Below, piece by piece: positions 26,581-34,669 of a DNA stretch of 64,000 bases. Under the pieces are notes generated by a model that saw only the letters and a program-made list of their open reading frames with translations, was not told the DNA's origin and searched no databases. The position numbers and the translations under genes were made by a program. How positions within the stretch are numbered: position 1 is the first letter of the stretch; each line of letters begins with the position of its first letter. This DNA is from Cupriavidus taiwanensis LMG 19424 (GTDB taxonomy: Bacteria > Pseudomonadota > Gammaproteobacteria > Burkholderiales > Burkholderiaceae): assembly GCF_000069785.1 (NCBI RefSeq), contig NC_010528.1:1426001-1490000 (forward strand), read 5' to 3'.

Positions 26581-27675
26581 TCAAGCGACGTGATGCACCC
26601 ATCCGAACGGGTCGGCGATGCTGCCGCGCTGGATGCCGGTCAGCAAGGCACGGAGCCGTTGCGTGACTTCGCCTTCGCCGCCGTTGCCGATGGTGAATTC
26701 GCCGCCGGCGTGACGCACCTGCCCGATGGCGGTGACGACCGCGGCGGTGCCGCAGGCGAAGGTTTCCCTGACCCGGCCACTGGCTGCATCGGCGCGCCAC
26801 GAAGCGAAGTCGTATGGCGTTTCGTTGACCGCAATGCCCTCGTGGCGGGCCAGCTCGATGATCGAAGCGCGGGTAATGCCTGGCAGGATGGTCCCTTTCA
26901 AGGGGGGCGTGCGCAGGGAGCCGTCATCCATCACGAAGAACACGTTCATGCCGCCGAGCTCTTCGATCCAGCGGTGCTCCGCGGCGTCAAGGAACACCAC
27001 CTGGTCGCAGCCCTTGGCCGCGGCCTCGGTCTGCGCGATCAGGCTGGCTGCATAATTGCCGCCGCATTTGGCGGCGCCGGTGCCGCCGGAAGCCGCGCGG
27101 GTGTATTGGTCCGAGACCCAGACCGTTACCGCCGACTTGCCTGGCTTGAAATACGGGCCGACCGGACACGCGATCACGCAGAAAATGAATTCGGCGGAGG
27201 CGCGCACCCCGAGGAAATTCTCCGAGGCGAACATGAACGGGCGCAGGTAGAGGCTGCCCTGGCTGCCGGGAATCCAGGCGCGGTCAATGTCGACGAGCGC
27301 TTCCACGGCTTGCAGGAAGGTGGCCTCGGGCAGGTCGGCCATCGACATGCGGGCAGCGGAGGCGCGAAAGCGCCTGGCGTTCTCCAGTGGCCGGAACAGC
27401 GAGATCTTGCCGCCTTCGCCACGGTATGCCTTCATGCCCTCGAAGATTTCCTGCGCGTAGTGCAGCACGGCGCAGGCGGGGTCGATCTGGAAAGGACGGC
27501 GTGCTTCCACCCTGGCGTCATGCCAGCCGCGACCGTCGGTCCAGCGGATCGTGACCATGTGATCCGTGAACACGCGGCCGAAGACGGGATTCTCCAGGCT
27601 GGAGGCGATCTGGTCGGCGGGGGTGGGGCCGGGATGGGGCTCCAGGGCGAACTGCAGTGAATTTTCAGTGCTCAT
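26581..27675 (-). CDS. ilvE: Branched-chain amino acid aminotransferase
   Basis: PLP-dependent fold-type IV transaminase that interconverts Leu, Ile or Val and their 2-oxo acids. It has 364 residues, the length of the longer IlvE form (about 360 versus 310 for E. coli). Family signatures are HYAQEIFEGMKAY, RFRASAARM, the Schiff-base Lys203 in GTGAAKCGGNYAAS, EELGGMNVFFV and TPPLKGTILPGITR. The reverse-strand start at 27675 has no strong ribosome site. A possible promoter lies about 320 bases upstream. Branched-chain oxo acids feed the hydroxyisobutyrate pathway, so the HIBADH-like gene 2.4 kb downstream may be functionally linked, though this is inference. Confidence 0.93.
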   Translation of the reverse strand: MSTENSLQFALEPHPGPTPADQIASSLENPVFGRVFTDHMVTIRWTDGRGWHDARVEARRPFQIDPACAVLHYAQEIFEGMKAYRGEGGKISLFRPLENARRFRASAARMSMADLPEATFLQAVEALVDIDRAWIPGSQGSLYLRPFMFASENFLGVRASAEFIFCVIACPVGPYFKPGKSAVTVWVSDQYTRAASGGTGAAKCGGNYAASLIAQTEAAAKGCDQVVFLDAAEHRWIEELGGMNVFFVMDDGSLRTPPLKGTILPGITRASIIELARHEGIAVNETPYDFASWRADAASGRVRETFACGTAAVVTAIGQVRHAGGEFTIGNGGEGEVTQRLRALLTGIQRGSIADPFGWVHHVA

Positions 27676-27990
27676 GCTTCAGTGCTCGGGGGATGTTGGG
27701 CCATATGGCCTGGCCGCCGCGGTGGCGTGACCGGACGGGTGCGCTACAAGGGAGTACTGGTACGGGCCATGCGATAGGAGGCCGCCAAGCCAATCGGTAT
27801 CGGCGGGCGTCGCAGTGCCCGGATCGCGCTCAGGCAGACGGCGCCGTGTCGAGGCTGCCGCCGTTGCCGGCCAGTCGCTGCCGCGTTGCGGCCTGGTGCG
27901 GTCTGGCGAGTATTGTCGCATTCACGATGTCTGTCTCCGGATGTTTTATTTGTCTGGAGGAGTGTAAGAAGCGGCCGCGCCGCCGTAAAT

Positions 27991-28019
27991 TCAATAATTC
28001 CCACATCTGGTATCTTCAA
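27991..28019 (-). promoter_or_regulatory. Possible sigma-70 promoter in the ilvE-patatin gap
   Basis: On the reverse strand TTGAAG (28019-28014) and TATTGA (27996-27991) are 17 bases apart in an AT-richer patch. It would drive transcription toward ilvE with a leader of about 310 nt. The 545-base gap 27676-28220 shows no other gene: short open frames in it have no family resemblance or ribosome site. Confidence 0.4.
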
Positions 28020-28220
28020 AACGCATAGCGGACGATGGATTCTGATCTGCAAGAATGGGGGCCTTCCCTACATCCGAAGCCGCTCCGGTCGCTCCGGTCG
28101 CTAATCCGGCTACGTGCCGTCCCCGCAGTGATGCCATATCATGGTGAGGCATCCTGGCCAACGGATGCATGCGGCAACGCATCGCCACCTTTCCATCCCG
28201 CCGGCTGCGCCACACCAGGC

Positions 28221-29693
28221 ATGTCTCGCCCTGACCGCACTCTCCGCCGCAAGCACTGCCTGACCGGGCCAACCGGCACGCCGGGTAGCGGGCGCGGCAC
28301 TTGGCAAAGAGCCTGCCGGGCGCTGATGCTGCTGTGGCTTGCGGGAGTCGGTGCCTGCGGCTCGCTTTCGCACAATGTCCCCCGCAATCTGCCCCAGCCG
28401 ACGGCGGCCAGCGCAACCGTCCCCCTGCGCGAGCCCACCGACGTCGCCGGGCCGACGACCATCGCCATGGCCTTCTCCGGCGGCGGCACGCGGGCCGCGG
28501 CCTTCGCCTTCGGCGCGCTGCAGGGGCTGGACGCCATGCGAGCTCCCGGCGGCGCTTCCTTGCTCGACGACGTCGCCTTCATCAGCAGCGTTTCCGGCGG
28601 CTCGCTCACCGCCGCATACTTCGGCCTGCACGGCAAGGACAGCCTGGCGACGTTCCGATCGGTGCTGTTGAAGGACGGAGAGGCCCGGCTTCGCTTCAGC
28701 CTGCTGAATCCCCTCAACATTGCGCGGCTGTTTGCCGGGGGACTCAACAACCGGGAAGATCTTCAGGCATGGCTGGACGAAGACGTGTTCAAGGGAGCCA
28801 CCTACGCCGACATGTTCCGGCGCGGCAAGCCTCTGGTGTGGATCAACGCCACCAACGTCTATTACCGGGTCGCGTTTCCGTTCAGCCAGCTGGCATTCGA
28901 TGCGCTTTGCAGCGATCTCGCCAGCTTTCCCGTGTCCGAGGCCGTCGCCGCCTCCATGGCGGTGCCGCTGTTCTTCGCGCCCATCGTGCTGGAAAAGCAC
29001 ACCGACGCATGCCGTGCGCCGCTGCCGAACCTTGACCATGCCCATGCGCCCGGGCAATCGCTGCTGCTTGGCGCGCTGGCGGCTGCCGTGCGCGGCCACC
29101 GGGACCTGTCGAAGGGCAAGTACATCAAGCTGGTCGACGGTGGCGTGACCGACAACTATGGCCTGGCCACCATTTTCCAATCCCGTTTGCTGCTGGGCAC
29201 GGCTTATGGGCCCATGAGCGAGAACGACGCGATCCATGTGCGGCGGCTGCTGTTCGTCGTGGTGGACGCCGGCCAGGGTCCGCGTGGCGACTGGAACCGG
29301 CGCCAGGATGGCCCGTCGGGAATCGAAGTCGCCAACGCGTCGATCGATGCGGCAATGGCCACCAACGTGCGCATGAGCTATGACGCCTTCGTTCCCATGA
29401 TGCGCCAGTGGCGCAACGACCTCGTCGCGTATCGGTGCGCCATGCCGTTTGTCCGGCAGCAGGCGATTGCCGAGCGCCGTCCAGGCTGGCGCTGCGACGA
29501 CGTCGAGTTCTTCGTTACGCGAATTGCCTTCGACGCCCTCGACCCGGCGCGATCTGCAAGCCTGAACGAGCTGCCGACCCGGCTTCGGTTGCCCGAGAAG
29601 GATGTCGATCGCCTGATCGAAGCGGGCCGGGATGCCATCCTGGGCAACCCGGTGATCCGCGAGTTCGAGCGCGAAGCCAACGCAGCCCGATAG
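28221..29693 (+). CDS. Patatin-like phospholipase lipoprotein
   Basis: A 490-residue lipid acyl hydrolase with a Ser-Asp dyad. An N-terminal hydrophobic segment ends in the lipobox VGAC (Cys38 with this start), so it is probably a lipoprotein facing the periplasm. The oxyanion loop is FSGGGTRAAAF, the nucleophile Ser125 lies in SSVSGGSLTA, and Asp306 is in VDGGVTDNYGL. The spacing fits the patatin domain. An alternative start at 28326 (MLLWLAG) would give a very short n-region, so I prefer 28221. A frame reaching 28035 has no family-like sequence. The gene stands alone, with a 214-base gap before the AhpD-like gene. The lipid substrate is unknown. Confidence 0.88.
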   Translation: MSRPDRTLRRKHCLTGPTGTPGSGRGTWQRACRALMLLWLAGVGACGSLSHNVPRNLPQPTAASATVPLREPTDVAGPTTIAMAFSGGGTRAAAFAFGALQGLDAMRAPGGASLLDDVAFISSVSGGSLTAAYFGLHGKDSLATFRSVLLKDGEARLRFSLLNPLNIARLFAGGLNNREDLQAWLDEDVFKGATYADMFRRGKPLVWINATNVYYRVAFPFSQLAFDALCSDLASFPVSEAVAASMAVPLFFAPIVLEKHTDACRAPLPNLDHAHAPGQSLLLGALAAAVRGHRDLSKGKYIKLVDGGVTDNYGLATIFQSRLLLGTAYGPMSENDAIHVRRLLFVVVDAGQGPRGDWNRRQDGPSGIEVANASIDAAMATNVRMSYDAFVPMMRQWRNDLVAYRCAMPFVRQQAIAERRPGWRCDDVEFFVTRIAFDALDPARSASLNELPTRLRLPEKDVDRLIEAGRDAILGNPVIREFEREANAAR

Positions 29694-29907
29694 GGCCGGC
29701 GCGGAAGGCGGGTGGTCTGCCGGCCAGGCCTGCGCTGCGGGAATGCCATCGTGCCGGACGATTGGTGTCGGCACGGTAACAGTGCGTGTCCCTCGGCGGA
29801 ACTACCGGTGCCGCCGGCCCACGGCTACGATTCGTTGCAAGCGGTACCCGCGCGACGTCCGGCGCGGGTCCGCCGGGCATTCCCGCCATCTCAGCAGGAG
29901 AGAGATC

Positions 29908-30387
29908 ATGACGCAGCGTCTCAACTACTTCCAGCAGTCCCCGGAGCTGTCCAAGAAGCTCATGGAGCTGAACAGCCTTTTCCAGAAAACGACGATCGAG
30001 CAGCACATTCGCGAACTCGTGGAGATTCGCGCTTCGCAGCTCAACGGTTGCGCGTTCTGCGTCGACATGCACATCAAGATGGCCAAGATCCACGGCGAGC
30101 GCGAGCTCCGGCTGCATCACGTGGCGATCTGGCGCGAATCGACGCTGTTCTCGGCGCGCGAGCGCGCCGCGCTGGCCTGGACCGAGGCCCTGACCCAGCT
30201 GCCCGCGCAAGGCGTGCCGGACGATGTCTACGAGCGCGTTCGCACGCAGTATTCCGAGAAGGAGCTGTCCGACCTGACTTTCCTGGTGGGCACCATCAAT
30301 ACGTGGAACCGCTTGAACGTAGCGTTCCGCATGGTCCCCGGTTCTTCCGACAAGGCGTTCGGGCTGGACAAGGCCAATCTGGAGTAA
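29908..30387 (+). CDS. Carboxymuconolactone decarboxylase / AhpD-like protein
   Basis: A 159-residue protein of the alkylhydroperoxidase AhpD core family. The characteristic helix carries the redox pair CAFCVDMH (E-IRASQLNGCAFC), followed by a conserved His three residues after the second Cys, as in AhpD peroxidases. DLTFLVGTINTWNRLNVAFR lies near the C-terminus. The ATG at 29908 follows AGGAGAG. It is followed after 4 bp by a periplasmic cupin gene, so the two are translationally coupled. The AhpD-like protein has no signal peptide and is cytosolic. Probable role is oxidative-stress defence or a thiol-dependent reaction; the partner reductase is not encoded here. Confidence 0.88.
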   Translation: MTQRLNYFQQSPELSKKLMELNSLFQKTTIEQHIRELVEIRASQLNGCAFCVDMHIKMAKIHGERELRLHHVAIWRESTLFSARERAALAWTEALTQLPAQGVPDDVYERVRTQYSEKELSDLTFLVGTINTWNRLNVAFRMVPGSSDKAFGLDKANLE

Positions 30388-30391
30388 TGCC

Positions 30392-30793
30392 ATGACACGG
30401 TCGATTGCCATGGCGGCAAGCCTGGTGCTGCTGATGTCGGCGCCGCTGGCCCACGCCGCGCCGCCGGAGGTGGTGGTCCAGTCGCTGGCCACGAAGGCGT
30501 TGCCCGACTATGCGGGCAAGGAAGTCCAGATGATCACCGTGGAGTACCCGCCCGGCGGCTTCGACCCGGTGCATCGCCATGACGCGCATGCGTTCGTCTA
30601 TGTGCTCGAGGGCAGCATCGTGATGGGCGTGAAGGGCGGCAAGGAAGTCACGCTGAAGGCGGGCGAGACCTTCTATGAAGGCCCGGACGATCTCCACACC
30701 GTCGGTCGCAATGCCAGCAAGACCAAGCCGGCAAAGTTTGTCGTGTTCCTGCTCAAGAAGCAGGGTGCGCCGATCTTCACCCCGGTGAACTAG
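30392..30793 (+). CDS. Periplasmic cupin-domain protein
   Basis: A 133-residue protein with a signal peptide (MTRSIAMAASLVLLMSAPLAHAA) and a single cupin barrel. The first cupin motif is PGGFDPVHRHDAHAFVYVLEG, giving His-His-Glu-type metal ligands (HRHDAH with a downstream acidic residue). The second is KAGETFYEGPDDLHTVGRN. It is a small metal-binding cupin in the periplasm; substrate unknown. The start overlaps the tail region of the upstream AhpD-like gene with a 4-bp spacer, so they form a two-gene operon. It is convergent with the MipA/OmpV porin gene; a stable hairpin lies between. Confidence 0.85.
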   Translation: MTRSIAMAASLVLLMSAPLAHAAPPEVVVQSLATKALPDYAGKEVQMITVEYPPGGFDPVHRHDAHAFVYVLEGSIVMGVKGGKEVTLKAGETFYEGPDDLHTVGRNASKTKPAKFVVFLLKKQGAPIFTPVN

Positions 30794-30802
30794 CGCAGCC
30801 GT

Positions 30803-30828
30803 GCCCCGGGCCGGTCACGGTCCGGGGC
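30803..30828. terminator. Stable hairpin between convergent genes
   Basis: Eleven-base arms (GCCCCGGGCCG and CGGTCCGGGGC, one G-T pair) around the loop GTCA lie between the cupin and MipA-like genes, which converge. No T-run follows on either strand, so it may act as a bidirectional barrier or processing site rather than a classical terminator. Confidence 0.45.
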
Positions 30829-30891
30829 CCTGAATCACGAATCCAGGATCCGCCGGCGGCAGCCGCGCGATGTGCCGACCCGCCGGTGGCG

Positions 30892-31791
30892 CTATTCGCG
30901 GCTCGGTACGTACGTCGACGACTGGCCGAAGATCCAGCTCAGTGCCAGTCCGGCGGCCAGGGCGTCCTTCTGGCGCACCAGAGGACTGCTCTCGAAGCGG
31001 GCACCATCCAGCCGGTCGTAGCGGACGAAGGCGCCGAACCAGACATGACGGAACCGCCTGGACAACGAAGCCAGCGCCATGCTGCCGGAATAGCCGGCCT
31101 GGGCGATATAGGCCGGACGCGCCGCGGTCGCGAACTGTTCTTCGACGGAATAGAAATACTGGTTGTAACGCGCGGTCGAGAACAGCGGCCCCGCCATCAG
31201 GCCCAGGTTCCAGCCGGGCAGGCCGCCAACGTTGGCAACGTCCAGGTTCAGGTGCGGCGAGAAGATCCAGCCAATCGCCTTGGGCGACGATTCCACCGTC
31301 ACCGCCAGCCGTATGGGAAGGCGCAGGTCCAGCCGGGTACGGTCCTGAGCGGATCGCCAAAGCGTGAGCGCCAGCGAAGGACCGATTTCGACGGCGGGCT
31401 TGAGGTCCGGCATACCGCGGCGCGCCGCATCCTCGCTGCTTTCGACGGGTAGCGAGAGGCCGAGGCTGACATTTATCTCGATCCGGTCGCTGTCGAACAG
31501 CTTGCCGCGCACCCCGTTGCGGTCTGCCCGCAAATGCTCGCCGCGGTATACGAAGTAGGGGACCGGAAACAACAGGTTGGCGCGTGCGTCCGAGCCGCGG
31601 TAGTGCGGCAGGGTGATGCCGCCGACCCCAAGCCCGACTTCCCACAACGGCCGTTCGATGGCATCGAAATCCTGTGCCCCGCACGCCGTGGCGAAGGCCA
31701 CGGCAATTGCCGGGAGCGCGCGATAGTGTTTGCGCAACCTCGTCTCTGGGAAGCCATGCCGTGATCGGCTGGCGCAATGCCCGGTTCGCAT
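30892..31791 (-). CDS. MipA/OmpV family outer membrane protein
   Basis: A 299-residue protein predicted to form an outer-membrane beta-barrel. After a signal sequence (ALPAIAVAFATACGAQ) the mature chain starts WEVGLGVGGITLPHYRGSD, a well-known opening of MipA/OmpV proteins, and continues PVPYFVYRGEHLRADRNGVRGKLFD. It ends in a C-terminal strand IFGQSSTYVPSRE. MipA is linked to the murein enzymes MltA/PBP1b in E. coli, but most relatives are of unknown role. The ATG at 31791 has upstream sequence unlike any family N-terminus; other in-frame starts to 32613 are unlikely. Reverse strand, convergent with the cupin gene. Confidence 0.86.
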   Translation of the reverse strand: MRTGHCASRSRHGFPETRLRKHYRALPAIAVAFATACGAQDFDAIERPLWEVGLGVGGITLPHYRGSDARANLLFPVPYFVYRGEHLRADRNGVRGKLFDSDRIEINVSLGLSLPVESSEDAARRGMPDLKPAVEIGPSLALTLWRSAQDRTRLDLRLPIRLAVTVESSPKAIGWIFSPHLNLDVANVGGLPGWNLGLMAGPLFSTARYNQYFYSVEEQFATAARPAYIAQAGYSGSMALASLSRRFRHVWFGAFVRYDRLDGARFESSPLVRQKDALAAGLALSWIFGQSSTYVPSRE

Positions 31792-32049
31792 GGCGTGGCT
31801 CCGGAGAACTTTGGTGGAATTGCGGGGAAAAACCGAGCAGGAGCAAAACCAGGCCAAGTATAACCAGAGTGGCCGGCTGCGCGGTTCCCGCTCAGCCCCC
31901 CGGCGGCGCAGCATTTGTTCCCCGCAGTACCAATTGCTGTTCCTGGTGATGCCTTTATCCGATGGCGGGGGTCGCATAGAGTGGGTCGCATGGGCCCTGG
32001 GGCGTCCTGTCCGGGACGCCTTGTGTGAGCGGGCCTGACTGGAGCCGAT

Positions 32050-32514
32050 ATGTCGATTCGTGAACGCCTCGCCGCGCGCGGCCTTGTCTTGCCGCCGCCC
32101 CCGCAACCCCTGGGCAGCTATACCGCGGTCAGCCAGGCCGGCGACCTGCTGTTTATCTCGGGACAGTTGCCGCTGCAGGATGGCAAGGTGATCTGGCAGG
32201 GCCAGATCGGTGCTGAGCTGACCGTCGAGCAGGGCAGAAGCGCGGCCGAGCTGGCGGCGCTCAACGTGCTGGCACAGATCGATGCCTACCTGGACGGCTT
32301 CGATCGCCTGGACCACATCGTCCGCGTGGACGGCCACATCGCCAGTGCGCCAGGCTGGTTCGGGCAGCCGGCGGTCCTCGACGGGGCGTCCGACCTGTTC
32401 CGTGACGTGCTGGCGGAAAAAGCCGGCCATGCGCGCACCATCTCTTCGCACTTGCAGCAGCCGGGCAACGCCGCCGTGATACTCGTCGTCATAGCACAGG
32501 TCCGGCCCGCATAG
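32050..32514 (+). CDS. RidA family protein (Rid/YjgF)
   Basis: A 154-residue protein of the RidA/YjgF/YER057c family. The usual fold signature runs from TAVSQAGDLLFISGQLPL through ERLDHIVRVDGHIAS to the C-terminal AVILVVIAQVRP. RidA enzymes hydrolyse reactive imine/enamine intermediates from PLP enzymes. The catalytic Arg seen in RidA near IRVxV is present as RVDGHI. The start has a GGAG-like site. The protein is longer by about 25 residues than E. coli RidA, as in the Rid4-7-type groups, so its exact substrate is open. It is convergent with the LysR gene, only 13 bp apart. Confidence 0.88.
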   Translation: MSIRERLAARGLVLPPPPQPLGSYTAVSQAGDLLFISGQLPLQDGKVIWQGQIGAELTVEQGRSAAELAALNVLAQIDAYLDGFDRLDHIVRVDGHIASAPGWFGQPAVLDGASDLFRDVLAEKAGHARTISSHLQQPGNAAVILVVIAQVRPA

Positions 32515-32527
32515 TCCTTGCGTCGCG

Positions 32528-33439
32528 CTAAGCCGAGAACTTCTCGACGAGGAAGTCGACGAACACCCGTACCCGGCGTGTGACGTGCCGCGCCGACGGG
32601 TACAGCAGCACAAAAGGCCGCGAACTGCCGCCGTAATCCCGCATCACCTCCACCAGCGCGCCGTCGCGCAGGTCCTGTTCCACCACGAAGCGGTAAGTCT
32701 GGAACAGCCCGGCGCCGGCGCGCACCAGGGTTGCCCCGCCGAGAATGTCCTCGGACACCGCGTAGGAGCCGGCCGTCACGACATCGGTTTCCTCGCCATG
32801 GATCCGCAGCGTCCAGGGAATCCTGCGGCCGCTGCTGGGACGCTCGAACTGGATGCACTCGTGCCTGAGCAGGTCCTCCGGCGACTGCGGCGTACCGGCG
32901 CGGCGCAGGTATCCCGGCGCCGCCACGACCACCAGTTCGGCGTCCTCGAGCTTGCGCGCGATCAGGTTCGAGTCGTCCGGTGCCCGTCCCCGCACCGAAA
33001 GGTCATAGGTGTCGTCGGCGAAGTCGACGTTGCGGTTGCTGATGTGCACGTCGATCTCGACTTCCGGGTACTGCTCCCGGAATGCCGGCAGCACCGGCAG
33101 CACGCGATAGTGGGCATAAGGCGTCGGCAGGCTGATCCGCAAGCGGCCGGCGGGTGCCCGTTGCTGGCCGCTGATCTGGCGCTCGGCGTCCAGCAGCTGC
33201 GCCAGCGCGCCGCGGCTTTGCTCAAAGTACACCCGCCCCTCGTCAGTCAGCCTGATCTGCCGCGTGGTGCGCACGAACAGGCGGACCCCAAGGCGTTCCT
33301 CCAGCCGCTGGACGGTGCGGCTGACTGCGGGTGGCGTCACGCCGGCGGCCACGGCCGCCGCGGTGAAGCTGCCCAGCTCCGCCGCCAGGCAGAACAGTTC
33401 GATGCTGCCAAGCTGAAGGTCGTCGAATTGCCGTTTCAT
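32528..33439 (-). CDS. LysR family transcriptional regulator
   Basis: A 303-residue LysR regulator. The N-terminal winged helix-turn-helix is SIELFCLAAELGSFTAAAVAAGVTPPAVSRTVQRLEERLG. The dimerisation helix and the periplasmic-binding-like effector domain follow (LRISLPTPYAHYRVLPVLPAF, and ARKLEDAELVVVAAPGYL). The start at 33439 is the conserved LysR beginning (MKRQFDDLQLGSIE). It is divergent from the SDR gene at 33719 across a 279-bp gap, the standard arrangement for LysR control of the divergent gene. The branch that includes AaeR/CrgA-type regulators fits, but the effector is unknown. Confidence 0.92.
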   Translation of the reverse strand: MKRQFDDLQLGSIELFCLAAELGSFTAAAVAAGVTPPAVSRTVQRLEERLGVRLFVRTTRQIRLTDEGRVYFEQSRGALAQLLDAERQISGQQRAPAGRLRISLPTPYAHYRVLPVLPAFREQYPEVEIDVHISNRNVDFADDTYDLSVRGRAPDDSNLIARKLEDAELVVVAAPGYLRRAGTPQSPEDLLRHECIQFERPSSGRRIPWTLRIHGEETDVVTAGSYAVSEDILGGATLVRAGAGLFQTYRFVVEQDLRDGALVEVMRDYGGSSRPFVLLYPSARHVTRRVRVFVDFLVEKFSA

Positions 33440-33718
33440 GTCGGGTAGCCGCTGGCGGGGCGGCCTGTCGAGTCGATCGATCCGAGGATCATAGGGGCGT
33501 CGTCCGCAGAAGTCGATGGTGCGGGCGCATGCCGGCGCAGGCGCCAACCGCGCGGCGTTCGGGTGTCCTGCCGTCGCCCGCATTTGTACTGCCGGCGCAC
33601 AACTGTTTGTTCTCGCGAGGTCTTCGAAGGCGCGGGAGATTTGCCTAGATTGGAACCCATCGGAGCCGCCGGCCCGATCGGCGGCAAGGCCGAATCCCAC
33701 GATATCGAGGTACCAGAC

Positions 33719-34429
33719 ATGAGCACAGCAAAGAAAGTCGTAGTCATCACGGGCGCATCGCAGGGCATTGGCGCCGAACTGGTCAAGGGCTTCCGCGAGC
33801 GCGGCCACCGCGTGGTGGCGACGGCGCGCAGCATCAGGCCGTCGGACGACGCGGAGATCCTGGCAGTCGCCGGCGATATCGCCGATCCCGCGACGGCGCG
33901 CCGCGTCATTGCCGAGGCGGTGGCGAGGTTCGGCCGCATCGATACGCTGGTCAACAATGCCGGCGTCTTCGTCGCCAAGCCCTTCACCAGCTATACCGGC
34001 GAGGACTATGCGACCGTCACCGGGATCAACCTGGCCGGCTTCTTCCATATCACGCAGCTCGCCATTGCCGAGATGGAGAAACAGCGCAGTGGCCACGTGG
34101 TCAGCATCACCACCAGCCTGGCCGACCATGCCATCCAGGGCGTGCCGTCGGTGCTGGCCTCGCTGACCAAGGGCGGACTGAACGCCGCAACGCGGTCGCT
34201 GGCCATCGAATACGCCAGGACAGGCATCCGCGCCAATGCGGTCTCGCCCGGCATCATCAAGTCGCCGATGCATCCGCCCGAAACGCACGCGGCGCTGAGC
34301 GCGCTGCACCCGGTGGGCCATATGGGCGAGATGCGCGACATTGTCGATGCCGTGCTGTATCTCGATTCGGCGCCCTTCGTCACCGGCGAGATCCTGCATG
34401 TCGACGGCGGCCAGAGCGCGGGCCATTGA
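33719..34429 (+). CDS. SDR family oxidoreductase lacking the catalytic Tyr
   Basis: A 236-residue short-chain dehydrogenase/reductase fold protein. The NAD(P) site is VVVITGASQGIGAELV, the NNAG motif is LVNNAGVFVA, and the serine region is VSITTSLAD. At the place of Y-x3-K it reads VPSVLASLTKGG. The Lys is kept, but the residue four before it is Ala, so the usual catalytic Tyr is absent. The C-terminus ITGEILHVDGG-like VTGEILHVDGGQ is normal. The change occurs in a known SDR subgroup with similar motif, I believe, which suggests altered chemistry or a non-catalytic role. It is divergent from LysR. The ATG at 33719 starts MSTAKKVVVI. Confidence 0.87.
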   Translation: MSTAKKVVVITGASQGIGAELVKGFRERGHRVVATARSIRPSDDAEILAVAGDIADPATARRVIAEAVARFGRIDTLVNNAGVFVAKPFTSYTGEDYATVTGINLAGFFHITQLAIAEMEKQRSGHVVSITTSLADHAIQGVPSVLASLTKGGLNAATRSLAIEYARTGIRANAVSPGIIKSPMHPPETHAALSALHPVGHMGEMRDIVDAVLYLDSAPFVTGEILHVDGGQSAGH

Positions 34430-34669
34430 GCAGGCCACCCGCGGCGTTGCTTGCCGGCACCAGCGGCCGGCCGCCGCGGTCAGCGCTTGCGCAAACGCAT
34501 GACGTCCGCCAGGCGGCGCATCAACGGACCCAGCGCTCGACCCGGGCTTGCAGGCGCGATAGCGCGACATGGAAGATCAGGTGCACAATGGCGATGGCAA
34601 CAATGTCATGGATCCCACCGTTTATGCCATGACAGGGAATGTGCCTTCCACTGCCATGAGGAGTTCACC

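Noticed and set aside
27744..28052. A small Cys- and Arg-containing reverse or forward protein in the ilvE-patatin gap
   Set aside because: Short frames on both strands (including a forward one with GCFICLEECKK) lack a supported ribosome site or any family resemblance.
34430..34669. A small gene upstream of the GlxA-type regulator
   Set aside because: The open frames are low-complexity and read like non-coding GC-rich sequence.
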